This document shows positions 10,678 through 22,033 of a DNA stretch of 64,000 bases, one piece after another. Location of the stretch: contig WBMV01000298.1 of assembly GCA_013396655.1 (NCBI GenBank), positions 3,039,632 to 3,103,631 on the forward strand, written 5' to 3'. The position numbers were made by a program, and so were the translations under genes. The notes under the pieces were generated by a model, which did not search any database, was not told where the DNA came from, and saw only the letters and a list, made by a program, of their open reading frames with translations. Source of the stretch: Campylorhamphus procurvoides (lineage: Eukaryota; Chordata; Aves; Passeriformes; Dendrocolaptidae). How positions within the stretch are numbered: the first letter of the stretch is position 1; every line of letters starts with the position of its first letter.

Positions 10678-13600
10678 TTCATTAAGACTACTATTTTTTT
10701 CTTGTAGCTCAGTCATTTTGGTGTTCTGTGATTTATTGCTGTTTAAATCAGCAATTTTTGTCATTAATTTTTGGGTGAAAATCTGTTTTCATGATTCAGA
10801 AGGCACTTTTTTCCCCCTGAAGGAAAACTACAATCCTTTCTTCATTTACTTTGTAGTCCCTGTGCAGCACTGGAATGAGAAATGCGGAGTCAATCAGTGC
10901 AAATCAGAATAAGGACACATGTCTGAGAAGCAATGAGCAGCTGAAGAATAGTTTTGAAGGGGTGAGCTTGTTATTAACCTTTCTAACACCATCCTCCAAA
11001 GGTAGTGGAGGGTCTTGGGTCTCATCAACTTCAAAGAGAATTTAGTGCTCAATATTTTCTTGTAGAATTGAGGCTGCAGAAATAAGGATTGGATGATAAT
11101 GAGCTGATAGGATGACAAACACTTGTGAAAGGCAATGCTAAGAAAGCATTTCTCTGCCAATGTTTAGTATGTAATGGGTTCTGCAGTGACAAAATGTGGC
11201 ATAAGATGGCAGTAAGAGATTGCAAAATCTAGTGGTTTGGAGTGGCACGTTCCAGTGAATCAACCCACAGGTTTGCAATAAGGATGATTGTATAATAAGT
11301 GACAAATGGGGGTTGCTGAGCTCAATTAGGACATTGGTTTCTAAGTTTTTGGGGTTTCTTTTGCATTTTTCTCTTCCTCAGAGGAAAATCTCCAGTTTAT
11401 TTGATATTTATACTCTCTTATCTGAGTGTGGGAAAATGGAATGGTTTTTCATACTGCATTGCCATCTGTGTGGAAGCACTTGAAATTCACTGCTCATACT
11501 TTTTTATCTGTGCTGTATGAAAATCATGCCAAACTTAGTGTCATATTAAATATGGTATCATGTGCTGATAGGAACAAAGTAGGTTGAAACAACCACGTCA
11601 GTAATGCAGCTTTACAGCCTTCCTACTGAAACCATGTGAACAAGAGGTTCTTCAGCTTATCCCCTGCTGAACTCCACTGGAGAACAGGTTACTTTGAGCT
11701 CAGATCTATATTGGCAGCTCTAGTCAAACCCCAGGAGGGTAGAAATGGTAAGCCCTGTGGAAAGTTTTGTTAGGTGCTCTAATGACACCAAGGCTCTAGG
11801 GTCTTCCCATAACCTTCCAGTCCAAGGTTATGGCCTGGAGACACACAGCTTGCCTTCTCATGGCTGGAGAAATGAGTTTTGAATATGTAAGTCATTGCTC
11901 CTTGTGATAACTATACAAAAAAGAGCCAGGGAAAAAGGGAGGGCTATGTTTCTGGGTACTAATTCCTGTAAGATTTCTCCAATTTAAGAATTGCTAAAAA
12001 AAAGAATTTATGAGTTATTTGCAAAATATAGGCAAGTAATTTCTCAGTGCTATTGATTTCATTAAATCAGTGTTGAAATTTTCAGTAACGACTTTACATT
12101 AGTATATAAAGCTGTGTAGCCCCCGTGTATATTTTAAGTGCCTCTCAAGAAAAAAGATTCACATTTTCTGAATCCTCTGCAGTGGAAATTTTGATAGCAT
12201 TTTTAGCTAGTGCTTTTCATCCTTAGATCTGAAAATTACTTTTAAACATACATATCACTTACCAGAAAGGGCTTTATGTGATCAAACAAAGTAAAATTAA
12301 CATAAAGCAACAATAAACGCTTTCTAAAGTGACTGGCAATATATTGCCTAAGCTCTGTTTTATCAGGGAAAAGTACATGTGGAAGAAAGTTTTATGTTTA
12401 TCTAAGATCATGATGACTTCACTCAACAAAATTACTCTTTTCAGCATCTGTGTTAATTGTACTCTCTAGGGACTTATGTGGTTATGTGCGATTTTTTCTG
12501 ATATCTAAGCCAGAGGTCAAAACATAAAATTGACATTTAGAAAGATGATGTGGATTTGTCTTGTTCCCTGAAGCCCTTGGTCTGTAAGCCAGGAGATGGA
12601 TTACAGATAGGAATATTTCCATCTTTGAAGTATTAGACCTTGTTTCATTGTGGTTCACATGCACCTGATTGATCCCAATCAAGATGTTAACATTTCAGGA
12701 AATAAAAAGCAAAAATCAATTGATTTTCTTCAACATTTTTTTTGATAATGATGTGTCTGGGAAGGTCAAGTGGGCATTTTATCATATATCTTTTCAGTAG
12801 AGCGTTTGATCACATGTGGCCCAGACAGCTTCCCTGCATTGTAGAACATGATTCACCGTCAGTAAGGCCACTCATGCTATAGCCATAGGAAGTGTCATTC
12901 CCATATCCTGTGGAAAGACTACCAACAATCCACAGACAAAGTGTAAACATGGATTACACTTGCATTTCACTGATAAAAAGGAACGCTTCAGCTCCTAGAT
13001 GCTTAGGATTGCAGTCATAAATATTATCAGTATTAGACTGTATGGGCCGTTATTGAAAAGGATTTTTCTCTATAGTGAGCTTCCCTGAAGGCTAAAAAGC
13101 TTTTAAACTAAAGAAAACAGGGCTTTTTGAAAATATTTTTTTTTAAATAAAATAAAGTGACTAGGTGAAAGAGAGCAGAAAAAACCCCTATACACCACAG
13201 GAAGTACTTCACAGTTATTTGACTAGGTTTAAAACATAAATGTTCATTAAGAGAGAACTAGAAAAAATTAAGTCCATTTTGACATTTAAATCATCCATTT
13301 ACTGCACATTTATTGGAAAGACAGAATAGCTTTAAAATTTAGTTCTTTATTTCCTTTTTCTCATATTTTTTTGGTGTTAAATTTCCCATTGGACTATGAT
13401 AATTGAATATTTATGGTATTTTACATTATAATAGTAAATGCATAATAATGGTACATTTTACTGCATCTTTACCCGGTTAATTCTAATGCGACAGTGATAA
13501 AGATCCCTCAATTGTGTAAAGAACATCAAAGTTTGGTTGAATGAAATTCATACTGTTGTGTTTAACTCACATGGATTCAGAGAGGTAGGTGGATAGGAGC

Positions 13601-16600
13601 CATATGTGGTGGTAAATATACCTGAACTAAAAGTGTGAATTGTTTTCCTTCAATCTGCATAGAAATTATTTTGAATCGTGGGTAGGTTTTCTATACAAAA
13701 TTGTTGTTATTTTTAATATGGTAGGTTTTTGCAAATTCATGTGCAATGGTCCTCTTTATTCCTGTTCTTAGCCTTTTGAATCTGCAGAGTTGGAAGCTCT
13801 CAGGTAGACTTCCATAGTTTTTTAGGATTTAATTTTTTGCCCATCTTTGCCCATTTACTTCAGGTATGGGCCACTTTTGACCATAACTTACAAAGAAGGT
13901 TCCGTGTTTCATGTTTGTGTTCTGATGAAAGCTGCCTTGCAAGGAGAATTCTATTAATATAAGGAAATCAGTAAGTCATATATATGACAGGTTGATTTTT
14001 CTCATATGCACAGAGAGAGTGGATGCTCTCAAAACAAGGTCCAATTTTTTTCCAATTTTTGTCATGTTCAGTGCAGTGCCATAATTGACAACTTCTGTTC
14101 GGTAATAACATGTTTTACAGATTATTTTATCTTCTGGCTACTCCTCCCCATAATTCTGATGATACAAGGTATTTTGAAGCACAACACAAATTATTTCTGA
14201 TTTCAGTAAGAAATCTTTGCCATTAATCTTACAGTGAAAAATCTGAGAAAGTTTTCTTCCATTGTCACTGAAGACAACCTCACTATAATTGCTTTCTTAT
14301 GTACTGCTTTATGATACTGGAAATAGTTGACTGATTGTGTTCTGAACTGATCCTCTTGTCAGGAGAGGGGAGAAAATCACTTAAATTACTCGCGTGATTT
14401 CACCTTAATGACAAGCATGGACACATGTTAGCAACAACATCTTTATGTATTGCCCAAATCTAGTAAAATTCTTATGAATTCTAGAATAGAAGGAAGTCTA
14501 GAATTCAGGCTGAAATTCTGTTTATTATTAGACTGTTGCAGAAAGACTCTTGCAATACAGGTTTCAGAGATAGTCTTGCACATCTCTTTGGCCTTTCTAC
14601 TAGTCAGAAGGGAATGACAATCACGTGAAACAATTTGGAGGCAGTTTATCAAGTTATGTATGACTGCACAAGAGATGAGGTCAAAAAACTGCTAACTTTC
14701 TGGACTGCAGTAGGGTAGTCAATATATTGGCCTTGTCATAAAGATTCAAGGGAGAACTTTTCCTGCAGAGACTGGACCAAACCAACTTGCTGTTCTCTAA
14801 TAATCTTCATGAGTGCCTTTGCCCTCATACTGTTTTTCTGTTACGGTCTGACCCAAGGTCGTTCACAGAAAAGAAAAAGGATCTTCCAGTGGGCTTTGGC
14901 TTGGGTCAGTGAGTGAGGTCAGGTCAGGCATCACAAAGCTTGGCAAGGAAGGGAACCAGGTCACAAAGACCACAAAAGTAAAGAAAATCCACAGGTGATA
15001 TTTCAGAGGGGAGTGAAAAATGACACTAAGGCAGAATTCATCTTGACAAAGTCAGACATTTAAAAGTTACTAATCACATTTCCTTCATAGCCATATGATA
15101 AGAAAGAGATGAGATAGTGATTCGTTGAACCTGTCCTGGATATCTACTTTAGGCTGAGATGAGTGCCTTTTTCTCTCCTTCAACATAAAGGAGCCCAGGG
15201 GGCTCCTGATATTTAGAGAGCTGACTTTTAGGTTATAAAGTTAGAAAATCCCTGTCAAAGGAATCTGTGTGAGTAGCTCTCTTATGCTCTCTCCTTTTGT
15301 GTCCTCCTAGCCATTAAGACAATATTGCAGGTGGGTCTGCTGGCTTGAAAAGGCACCCTTCTGATCCTCAGGTATGTCTGGAGATTATGCTTTCCTCTAC
15401 AAAAATCTGAGCTAGGAAACAGACATCTAATTGTTTGACCTGAAATAAATTCTACTCTCTCTGAAAAATCATGATTTTTCTGAGTCAAGAGTAATAATTT
15501 AAATTGAATAAAATTCCTAGATTACTTACAGTGAGAATACAGCTCAAGGTTCGACTGCACCTCTGTTTTCCTCCTGAATAGGATAAATATCCCCTGCTAT
15601 TCCTTCTACCCCTTCTAACAATCAGTTAGCAGGAATTCAAAAAAGGTTTTTCTATATCCCAGCTGCTGTTCTTAATACTGGACTAGAGGCAGGGTCCAGA
15701 GGTAACACATTCTTGTTGAAATCAAAGACTGACAAAGTTGACTTGTATTGTGTATCTTTAGAAATCTGGCCCAACATTTATTCAGGACAATACATACAGA
15801 AATAATTTCTTTTATTTCCTCATATTATTATATAGAATAGAGTATAGTTGTGTCCTTCACAGAGAAGAAAAGCACTGCAAAATACAAGATACACTCTGCT
15901 TAATGCCATAGAGGGGAAAACCTGGCACCTAATTTCTTTAGACTGCTTGGTTACTGAGTTGGTTTGAGTTCATTTTTCTCACATTTTCAAAGAAGATTTT
16001 TTTTTATTAGCAGCTTGATTCTTAAGGTTTCTAAAAATATATGTCATTCCATAATGGAGATTTCCATCACATGGCCTTTTTAAGGAAAAAAATCTTTGGT
16101 CATTGATAGTTAATGACATTTAAGTTTCTAAATGTAATTAAAAATGTATTTGGGCTATTAAGGTAGTTAATCTTCAGATGCCTTTGAAAATTGAAACTTG
16201 CACATTGAATTAATTTGTGATTTGTGCTGAATTTTGAAATAAAGTTATTTGATTAGAAATACTATTATTTTTATTATTTTTATTATTTTTAGTGGACAAT
16301 AGCTCTTCATTCAAGTTTCACATTTTGGTTAATTGCAAACAAAAATCTTCAGGAAATTGGTAGTAAAAATGAAGGCATCTCTCATAAGATGCTCATGAGC
16401 TGTTTTGGAAATAATCCCTTGAGATACAGACTTTGGTTTCTCTACTTTTTTTTCTTTTTCTTTTTTTTTTTTTTACCTCCCAATCACTGAGAGAGAACAG
16501 TGTTTGCTACAGCAAGGCAAGAAAAGAGAAGAATTAACTGCAAATAAGATAGATTTGCTCCTGCAATACTCTGAATATTCTGGTGGGACATAATGTAGTT

Positions 16601-19600
16601 TTAATTTAACAATTGTTTAAACATATATGGAGCCAGAATCTTCTCCAGAAGCACACGTGCAACTTAAAGTCACTGTTGTAGCAAGTGGAGTTGGATCCTA
16701 CCTGTACTATCTCTTAAGAAGAGGTCTGGAACAAATAGAAATATTACTTCTATTTTAGTTATATGTTTAATGTTTGATTCTGAACTTATGGGCACATCCA
16801 AAAAACAGAGTAAGACATTTAGTTTGATTTTGCAAACATGCTTCTTAATGAAACTCATATGAGCTCTCAGCAAATGTGATAGCAAAATATATAAAATAAT
16901 GGAATACTCCGCATTGCAAAATATTTTAAAATATTATTATAATTAATTAAAATACTTATTAGTTAAAACATTTGCTATACATGAAAATAAGTTAGTTTCT
17001 TCTCAGAGCAATTCTCTGTTGGGTTAGCCAGAATTTTAAGCACTTGTGGAAATGCTTCAGTGTTAAAATATATGAAGATAAATTTTTCTTTATCGGTTCT
17101 GTTGTCTTAAGAAAATGCCTAGAGTTCTGTTCTTCAGAAATATTTTGACTGGTACTCATCAAAACAGTCTTTTGATATCTTTTTCTGAATCCCTGCACTA
17201 ATTCCTCCAAAGCTTTAGGATTAGCTTGAATAATAAACTCAGTTCTGAATAAACTTAACATTGTTCTTCATTGCTTATAAATGTATCTGTGTACAACAAT
17301 TAATCAGCCAAAAGCAAGAAAGCCAGAGGAAAATTGAAATCCTTTTTCATGTTTTATCAAGAAGGAATAATATTTTGCATTTTCTCTGAAGTCAGGTTTG
17401 AGGCTAGAGCTTGAAAAAGTGCTGACAATTCTCGCCGGTAAGCATGCTCTTCCCTGTAATCCAAGCAGTTTCCGGGACTGAGAAATACAATACAAAGGAA
17501 AGAAGAGCATAATTTGCAAATTTAACTCTGAAAATTACATGTGCACTGTCCTCCTTAGGTTTAAAATGGAAGCCAGAAATACTTTTATGTAAAACAGTTA
17601 TATCCCTTCCCCCACTGATTTGCCACACTTTACCTCAAGTACAGCTAGAGCCTGTATTCATGTCATGCTCAGTGAAAGGATTTAAAGAGTTTGCAAGAGA
17701 ATGACTGTAGTTGCTTGTTTTTGTGTCTGTCTCCTGATGGATTTAGACCACAAATACAAACATGTGATTCAAACATAAACCTGGCATGTATCTCCTGCAC
17801 AGAGAAAAATGCAGTTGGTTTATTAATAATGTGAACACAAAAAGTAAAACTGATTCCAGATGGTTTTGCCAACTCCAGTAACTCAGCAAACATGTTAGAT
17901 AAAGTGTGCTGCTCATTAGATGCAGGAATATATAAACAAAAAGCCCCAAACAAAACCAAACTATTATTCTTGTAATTTTGATCTCGTCGGAATTTTAGAC
18001 CTGCTTTTATGCCGAGCCGTGATTTTAATGCAGGTGTGATGTTCTGGAGAGGGGAGTATTAGACTGACTCTGCCAGCTTGGTTTTGGATTTCACACTGAT
18101 GCAAACAACCCTGGTTCATAAGGGTTTGGAGTAAAAGTCAAGATATCTGAATATTAAACTTATACACTCCACAAAACACAACATTTTCTTGATGCTTACA
18201 AAAGCTGGGAGTGGGTTTGCTGGATACAGTTTGCATGAGCAAACATTATTACCCAAATACTATGGGGAGTCATGTGCTTTTGTATCCTTAGCTGAATGGC
18301 TGATTTAACTGCAGCAGTGGCTTTCCAGCTGAAAGGTTTCAGCATAAATGAGTGCTTCACTTCTTGAAGGTGAAAGGACCTGTGTTCCCTTCTGCTCGGA
18401 GCACATTCAGACCTTTGAAGTGCAATTCTCATATTCTGAATGCATAATAGGAAAAGTGTCCCTTTTTCTTTGGCAATGTATATTTTACATTGAGACTGTA
18501 GGTTGAGGAATGCTGTTCTGTGGGCATTTCTTGAGGCCAGTGTAGGTTCCCAATTTCAGCTATTCCTTTGTTGCGCCGTGGGTTAATAAAAGTGATGCTA
18601 TATCAAGTTTCCAGGAGCAAGAGAAAGTTCAAGTAAGGAGAACTTATTGAGGAACTGTGTTATTTACATCAAGCAACCCTGGCTGATTCTGTCCTTGCCC
18701 ATCTAGGAGATAGCTCCAGGAAGATTTCCTCTGGTGTGTGCATTTTTTTAGTACCTTTTGTTCTCTGATATTTGGTAAGAGAGTTTGTGGTGGGCTGGCA
18801 ACTTGGTCTGGCATGGCATTGTTTTCCCTTTCCTTATGACTGTCTGTACTTCCCACAACATTTACGGTTTATGCACAGGTCACAAAGCAATCTTGTGCCA
18901 GGTAGCCCAGGTGAAGGGCTGCAGTTTCCTGAGCAGGATAGCAGGGATGATGCAATTGCCATTCTTGCTGAGGAGCAGAATATCTACAGTGTGGTAATGC
19001 CAATATGATTTCAATGTTCCCAGGGAATCAGCTAGGCTGAGAATTTGGGTACCACTGTGCTGCACAGTGCTGTAGGCATAGCCACCAGGCAGGGCGAAGG
19101 AAAAGTTTGTGTCAGGTGCAGTAAGATCCTCAAAAGCATTACCTAGGTTAAAGGCTAATTTTTGCCTTAATCTCCCTTAGATTCTACTGCAGTGAGCTGT
19201 CTAACACCACGTTGTTGGAAGGGTTTATATTACTACTGCTTTTTAGGTCTCTCTCATGAATCTTTGCCTGTAAGCTGTCTGGAAGAGTGATAAAAATTAT
19301 TTTTCCTCCCTATGCAAATAGACCTCTGGTGCACAGACCCTTCGAATTCCTATTCAAATAATGATGCTAAGTTAAAAAACAAATAAATTTGCATACATGG
19401 TATGAGTCTCTTGCAGGGCAGTGAGCAAGTCCATCTTAATTTGTATGCTTATGATTTTCTTTTTTTTAGAATGCCTGAAGGAAATTCCTGTTTAAAAATC
19501 CTAAGATCAGTAAGTTGTCCGCATGATAATGCATCTTGACTACAGAAGTCAATCCATTGCAAGCATGGTTGCTATGGCTTCTTTCATGGATTTTTCACTT

Positions 19601-20326
19601 ACTGGCTGTAAAACACAGTACCTATCTGTGATCTCCACACAAGGTGTCTCCAGACTCTTAGGGAACTGATATTCAGCAATTCATGAACAGGGCAGACACC
19701 CAAATCCTGTATCATGTTTTACACTGGACCCAATGTTAAGTACCTGTTCTGGAAAAACAATTTGTAAGTTCATGCTATACACTTAATTTCCTTCTGCATT
19801 TAATAGGGACCCCTGAGTATCTAGGATTGGTCTTAGCAATAGACAGCCCATGGGGATACATTGAAACAGTCTGTGGAAATAGAACTGTCTCACTGCCTCC
19901 CCATCCTTTTGATGTTAAGGTGAGAATGGGATTTACATCCTAAAACTATTTCATGAGCTCAGGGGATGGGCTGTTGGATAGGAAACATATGTGCTTATTG
20001 GGGAGTAATAGAGATGCTTTTCTGCCATAATTCAGCTTTCAGCCAGGAAAAATAGAAAGTGTCCTTCTCTGGGCCAGTAACCACTCTAAGCAAATGCTGT
20101 CTGCAGTTGTCCCATTGCAGCCCATTATCCAGGAGCATAAGCTTCCAGAGACACAGGGAAAAAGGATCTGACACTACTGGGTAGTGGTAAGAGCCACAGT
20201 TTGGGATAAAGGTGTAACCCCTATCACATTCATGCATTTTATCTAATTGCTTTCTAGTTATATGTTCATAAATATTGGAATAGAGATTAACATGATTAAC
20301 ACATTGTACTCTTGGACTCTTGACTC
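10678..20326. other. Long unique AT-rich stretch without a gene
   Basis: No gene, RNA gene or clear transposable element was recognised. Contents that can be named are short simple repeats: an ATTATTTTT unit tandem at about 16263-16291 and a T-rich tract at about 16445-16475. Two segments (around 14838-15486 and from 18569) have LTR-like ends but no convincing target duplication, so they are not called. Open frames are short and isolated. Confidence 0.5.
16263..16291. repeat. ATTATTTTT tandem microsatellite
   Basis: About three copies of a 9-bp A/T unit run in tandem. It is followed about 150 bp downstream by a T-rich tract (about 16445-16475). Confidence 0.85.
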
Positions 20327-20758
20327 TGTCATGGTTTAACTCCAGCCGTGTATGACACAGCTGCTCTCTCAGTCCCCCACGACCTCCTAGTGTAATGGGA
20401 AGGAGAATCAGAAAAAAGGTAAAACCCCTGGGTTGAGATAAGAACGGTTTAAGAATTCAGATAAATTTAACAACAACAACAATAATAATTTTATTGAAAA
20501 GGAGAGAGAGAGATAAATAAAACCCAAATGAAAGAAGTGATGCACAACAGAATTGCTTACCGCCCTCTGACTGATGCCCATCCCATCCCCAAGCAGCAAC
20601 CTCCCCCTCCTGGCTAACTCTCCCCAGTTTATATACTGGGCATGACATTCTGTGGTATGGAATATCCCTTTGGCCAGTTTGGGTCACCTGTCCTGGCCAT
20701 GCTGCCTTCTGGCTTCTTGTGCATCTGCTCACTGACAGAACATGGGAAACTGAAAAGT

Positions 20759-20879
20759 GAAATCATAGAGTGTTTGGGTTGGAAGCGACCTTAAAGGTCA
20801 TCCAGTTCCAACCCCTCTTGCAGGTACAAATTCCATGAGACCAGGTTGCTCAAAGCCTCCTCCAACCTGGCCTTGTTAA
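20759..20879 (-). mobile_element. CR1 3' end forming the tail of a chimeric retro-insertion
   Basis: On the plus strand the segment reads AAATCATAGAGTGTTTGGG, AGCGACCTTAAAGGTCATCC, AGACCAGGTTGCTCAAAGCC and CTCCAACCTGGCCTTG. This is the last ~120 bp of an avian CR1 in minus orientation. It is joined directly to a run of ten T at 20880-20889, the poly(A) tail of the NUP42 copy. No matching CR1 remainder appears on the far side of that copy, where the LTR resumes at once. The CR1 tail, poly(A) and NUP42 sequence together are bounded by AAAAGT at 20753-20758 and 21884-21889, so they look like a single insertion event. Confidence 0.85.
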
Positions 20880-20889
20880 TTTTTTTTTT
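20880..20889 (-). other. Poly(A) tail of the NUP42 retrocopy
   Basis: Ten T on the plus strand form an A10 tail on the minus strand, nine bases after the AATAAA of the retrocopy. It marks the junction between the copied mRNA and the CR1 3' end. Confidence 0.85.
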
Positions 20890-21883
20890 GCCTGAGAGTT
20901 TATTATTGCAGAAGATTTATAGATGAAACAAAATTGAACTGAAACAGAAACATTTTATTTCATCACTTAACCATAAAATTGTGTAATTGAGCTATCAGAG
21001 AAGTTACTAACCCGTATTATTTCAAAATACACTTAAAAAATCCTAAACATTTTGAAGTTCTAGTGGTGGTGGCTTCAGAGGAATCTTTCCCATTGTAAAC
21101 TTTTTTGCTTCAGATTGTTTCAATTCTTCAGATACCCTTTGGTGTAACCAACTTTTCTGATGTAGTATTGTTTGGGACTGCAGAAGACACTGATATGATG
21201 TTATGTCCTGAGGCACTGTCAGTCTGTCCAAATAAAATACTGCTTGAACGTGAGGCAGAAGTTGCTATTGGTGCCTTAAAAGTTCCAAGGGCTGTAAGTG
21301 CAGTGTTGCTTGAAGAATTCACCACAGAAGAATTGCTAGGTGAGGGCATGACTCTAAATGCAGGAGGATTACAACCAGCATAAATGCTCTCAAAAGCTGG
21401 AGTAATTCCATACAATGGTGCACTGGCAAGACTGGAACTCATTGTAAAGGAGAAACTGGTGGCACTGTTACTACTGCTGTTCAGAGGAAAGCTTGGCAGC
21501 CCAAAGCTTGATGTTTGCTGTCCTTCAAATCCAAAGGAAAGCAAGGGTTGAGTGATCGTGTTCTTTAATTCAGATAGCAAAGCTTTCAACTTAGGCAGCT
21601 TATTTTTCTATTGTCCATTCTGTTGGACAGAAGTTATATAGCTCTGAATGTTCTTGCTTGCTCTGCAGTTATAACTCCAGATGGAACTGTACTGGCAAGA
21701 AATCTGAAAGGCCTGAGACATTCAGCTTTTCTTTCCCTGGTGAATAAGATGAAACTATCCATTGTCCTGAAGATTCCCAAATTTCCATGTCTTTCACTAC
21801 ACATTCAAGAAGTCTCTCCTCTTCATCTTTATAGCCATCAGCAATAGTTTGACTGTTCCTTAATGCAGAGAATCTGTTCTGCA
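20890..21883 (-). pseudogene. NUP42: Processed pseudogene of NUP42 (NUPL2), 5'-truncated
   Basis: NUP42 (also NUPL2, hCG1) is an FG nucleoporin on the cytoplasmic side of the nuclear pore that acts in mRNA export. The minus-strand frame carries a NUP42-like region (QNRFSAL, VVKDMEIWESSGQW, YNCRASKN), a Ser/Phe/Gly-rich middle, and the C-terminal signature [15 protein letters not shown] ending at TAG 21043-21045. It is intronless across what remains. A 3' UTR follows with AATAAA (TTTATT at 20899-20904) nine bases before a 10-base poly(A). It is disabled: a 2-bp frameshift near 21672, an in-frame TAG at 21608-21610 where tryptophan would fit, and another frameshift near 21135. The N-terminal zinc-finger half is missing. 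Identity rests on recalled family motifs, not on a search. Confidence 0.88.
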
Positions 21884-22033
21884 AAAAGTCCTTGAGTTAA
21901 ACACTAAGCAACAACAAAAACATCAGTGTGTTATCAACAGTATTTTCATACTAGATCCAAACCCCACAACACAGTACCAGCTACCAGGAAGAAAATTAAC
22001 TCTATCCCAGCTGAAAGAAAAAAGAACAGACTC

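Larger units (their letters stand above)
20327..22028 (-). mobile_element. Solo LTR (songbird LTR family), split by a retro-insertion
   Basis: The plus strand begins TGTCATGGTTTAACTCCAG at 20327 and ends CTGAAAGAAAAAAGAACA at 22028. Both ends are flanked by the perfect 5-bp duplication GACTC (20322-20326 and 22029-22033). I recognise the sequence as an LTR common in passerine genomes, for example CCAGCTGAAA, CATCAGTGTGTTATCAACA and GGCCAGTTTGGGTCACCTG. It is on the minus strand: TATA as TTTATATACTGG near 20629, poly(A) signal as TTTATT at 20490-20495. No internal retroviral genes are present. It is interrupted at 20759-21883 by a separate insertion in its U3 part, upstream of the TATA box. 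Without the insertion the LTR is about 570 bp. Confidence 0.9.

Noticed and set aside
14838..15486. LTR-like segment starting TGTTACGGTC, with TATAAAG near 15232 and AATAAA near 15444
   Set aside because: No matching target duplication and no recognised family sequence; the TATA to poly(A) distance is long. Ends cannot be defined.
18569..19060. LTR-like end TGTTGCGCCGTGGG with a possible minus-strand poly(A) region
   Set aside because: No partner end or target duplication was found, so a repeat call would be a guess.
21105..21383. Plus-strand open frame of 92 codons
   Set aside because: It is the antisense shadow of the NUP42 pseudogene.
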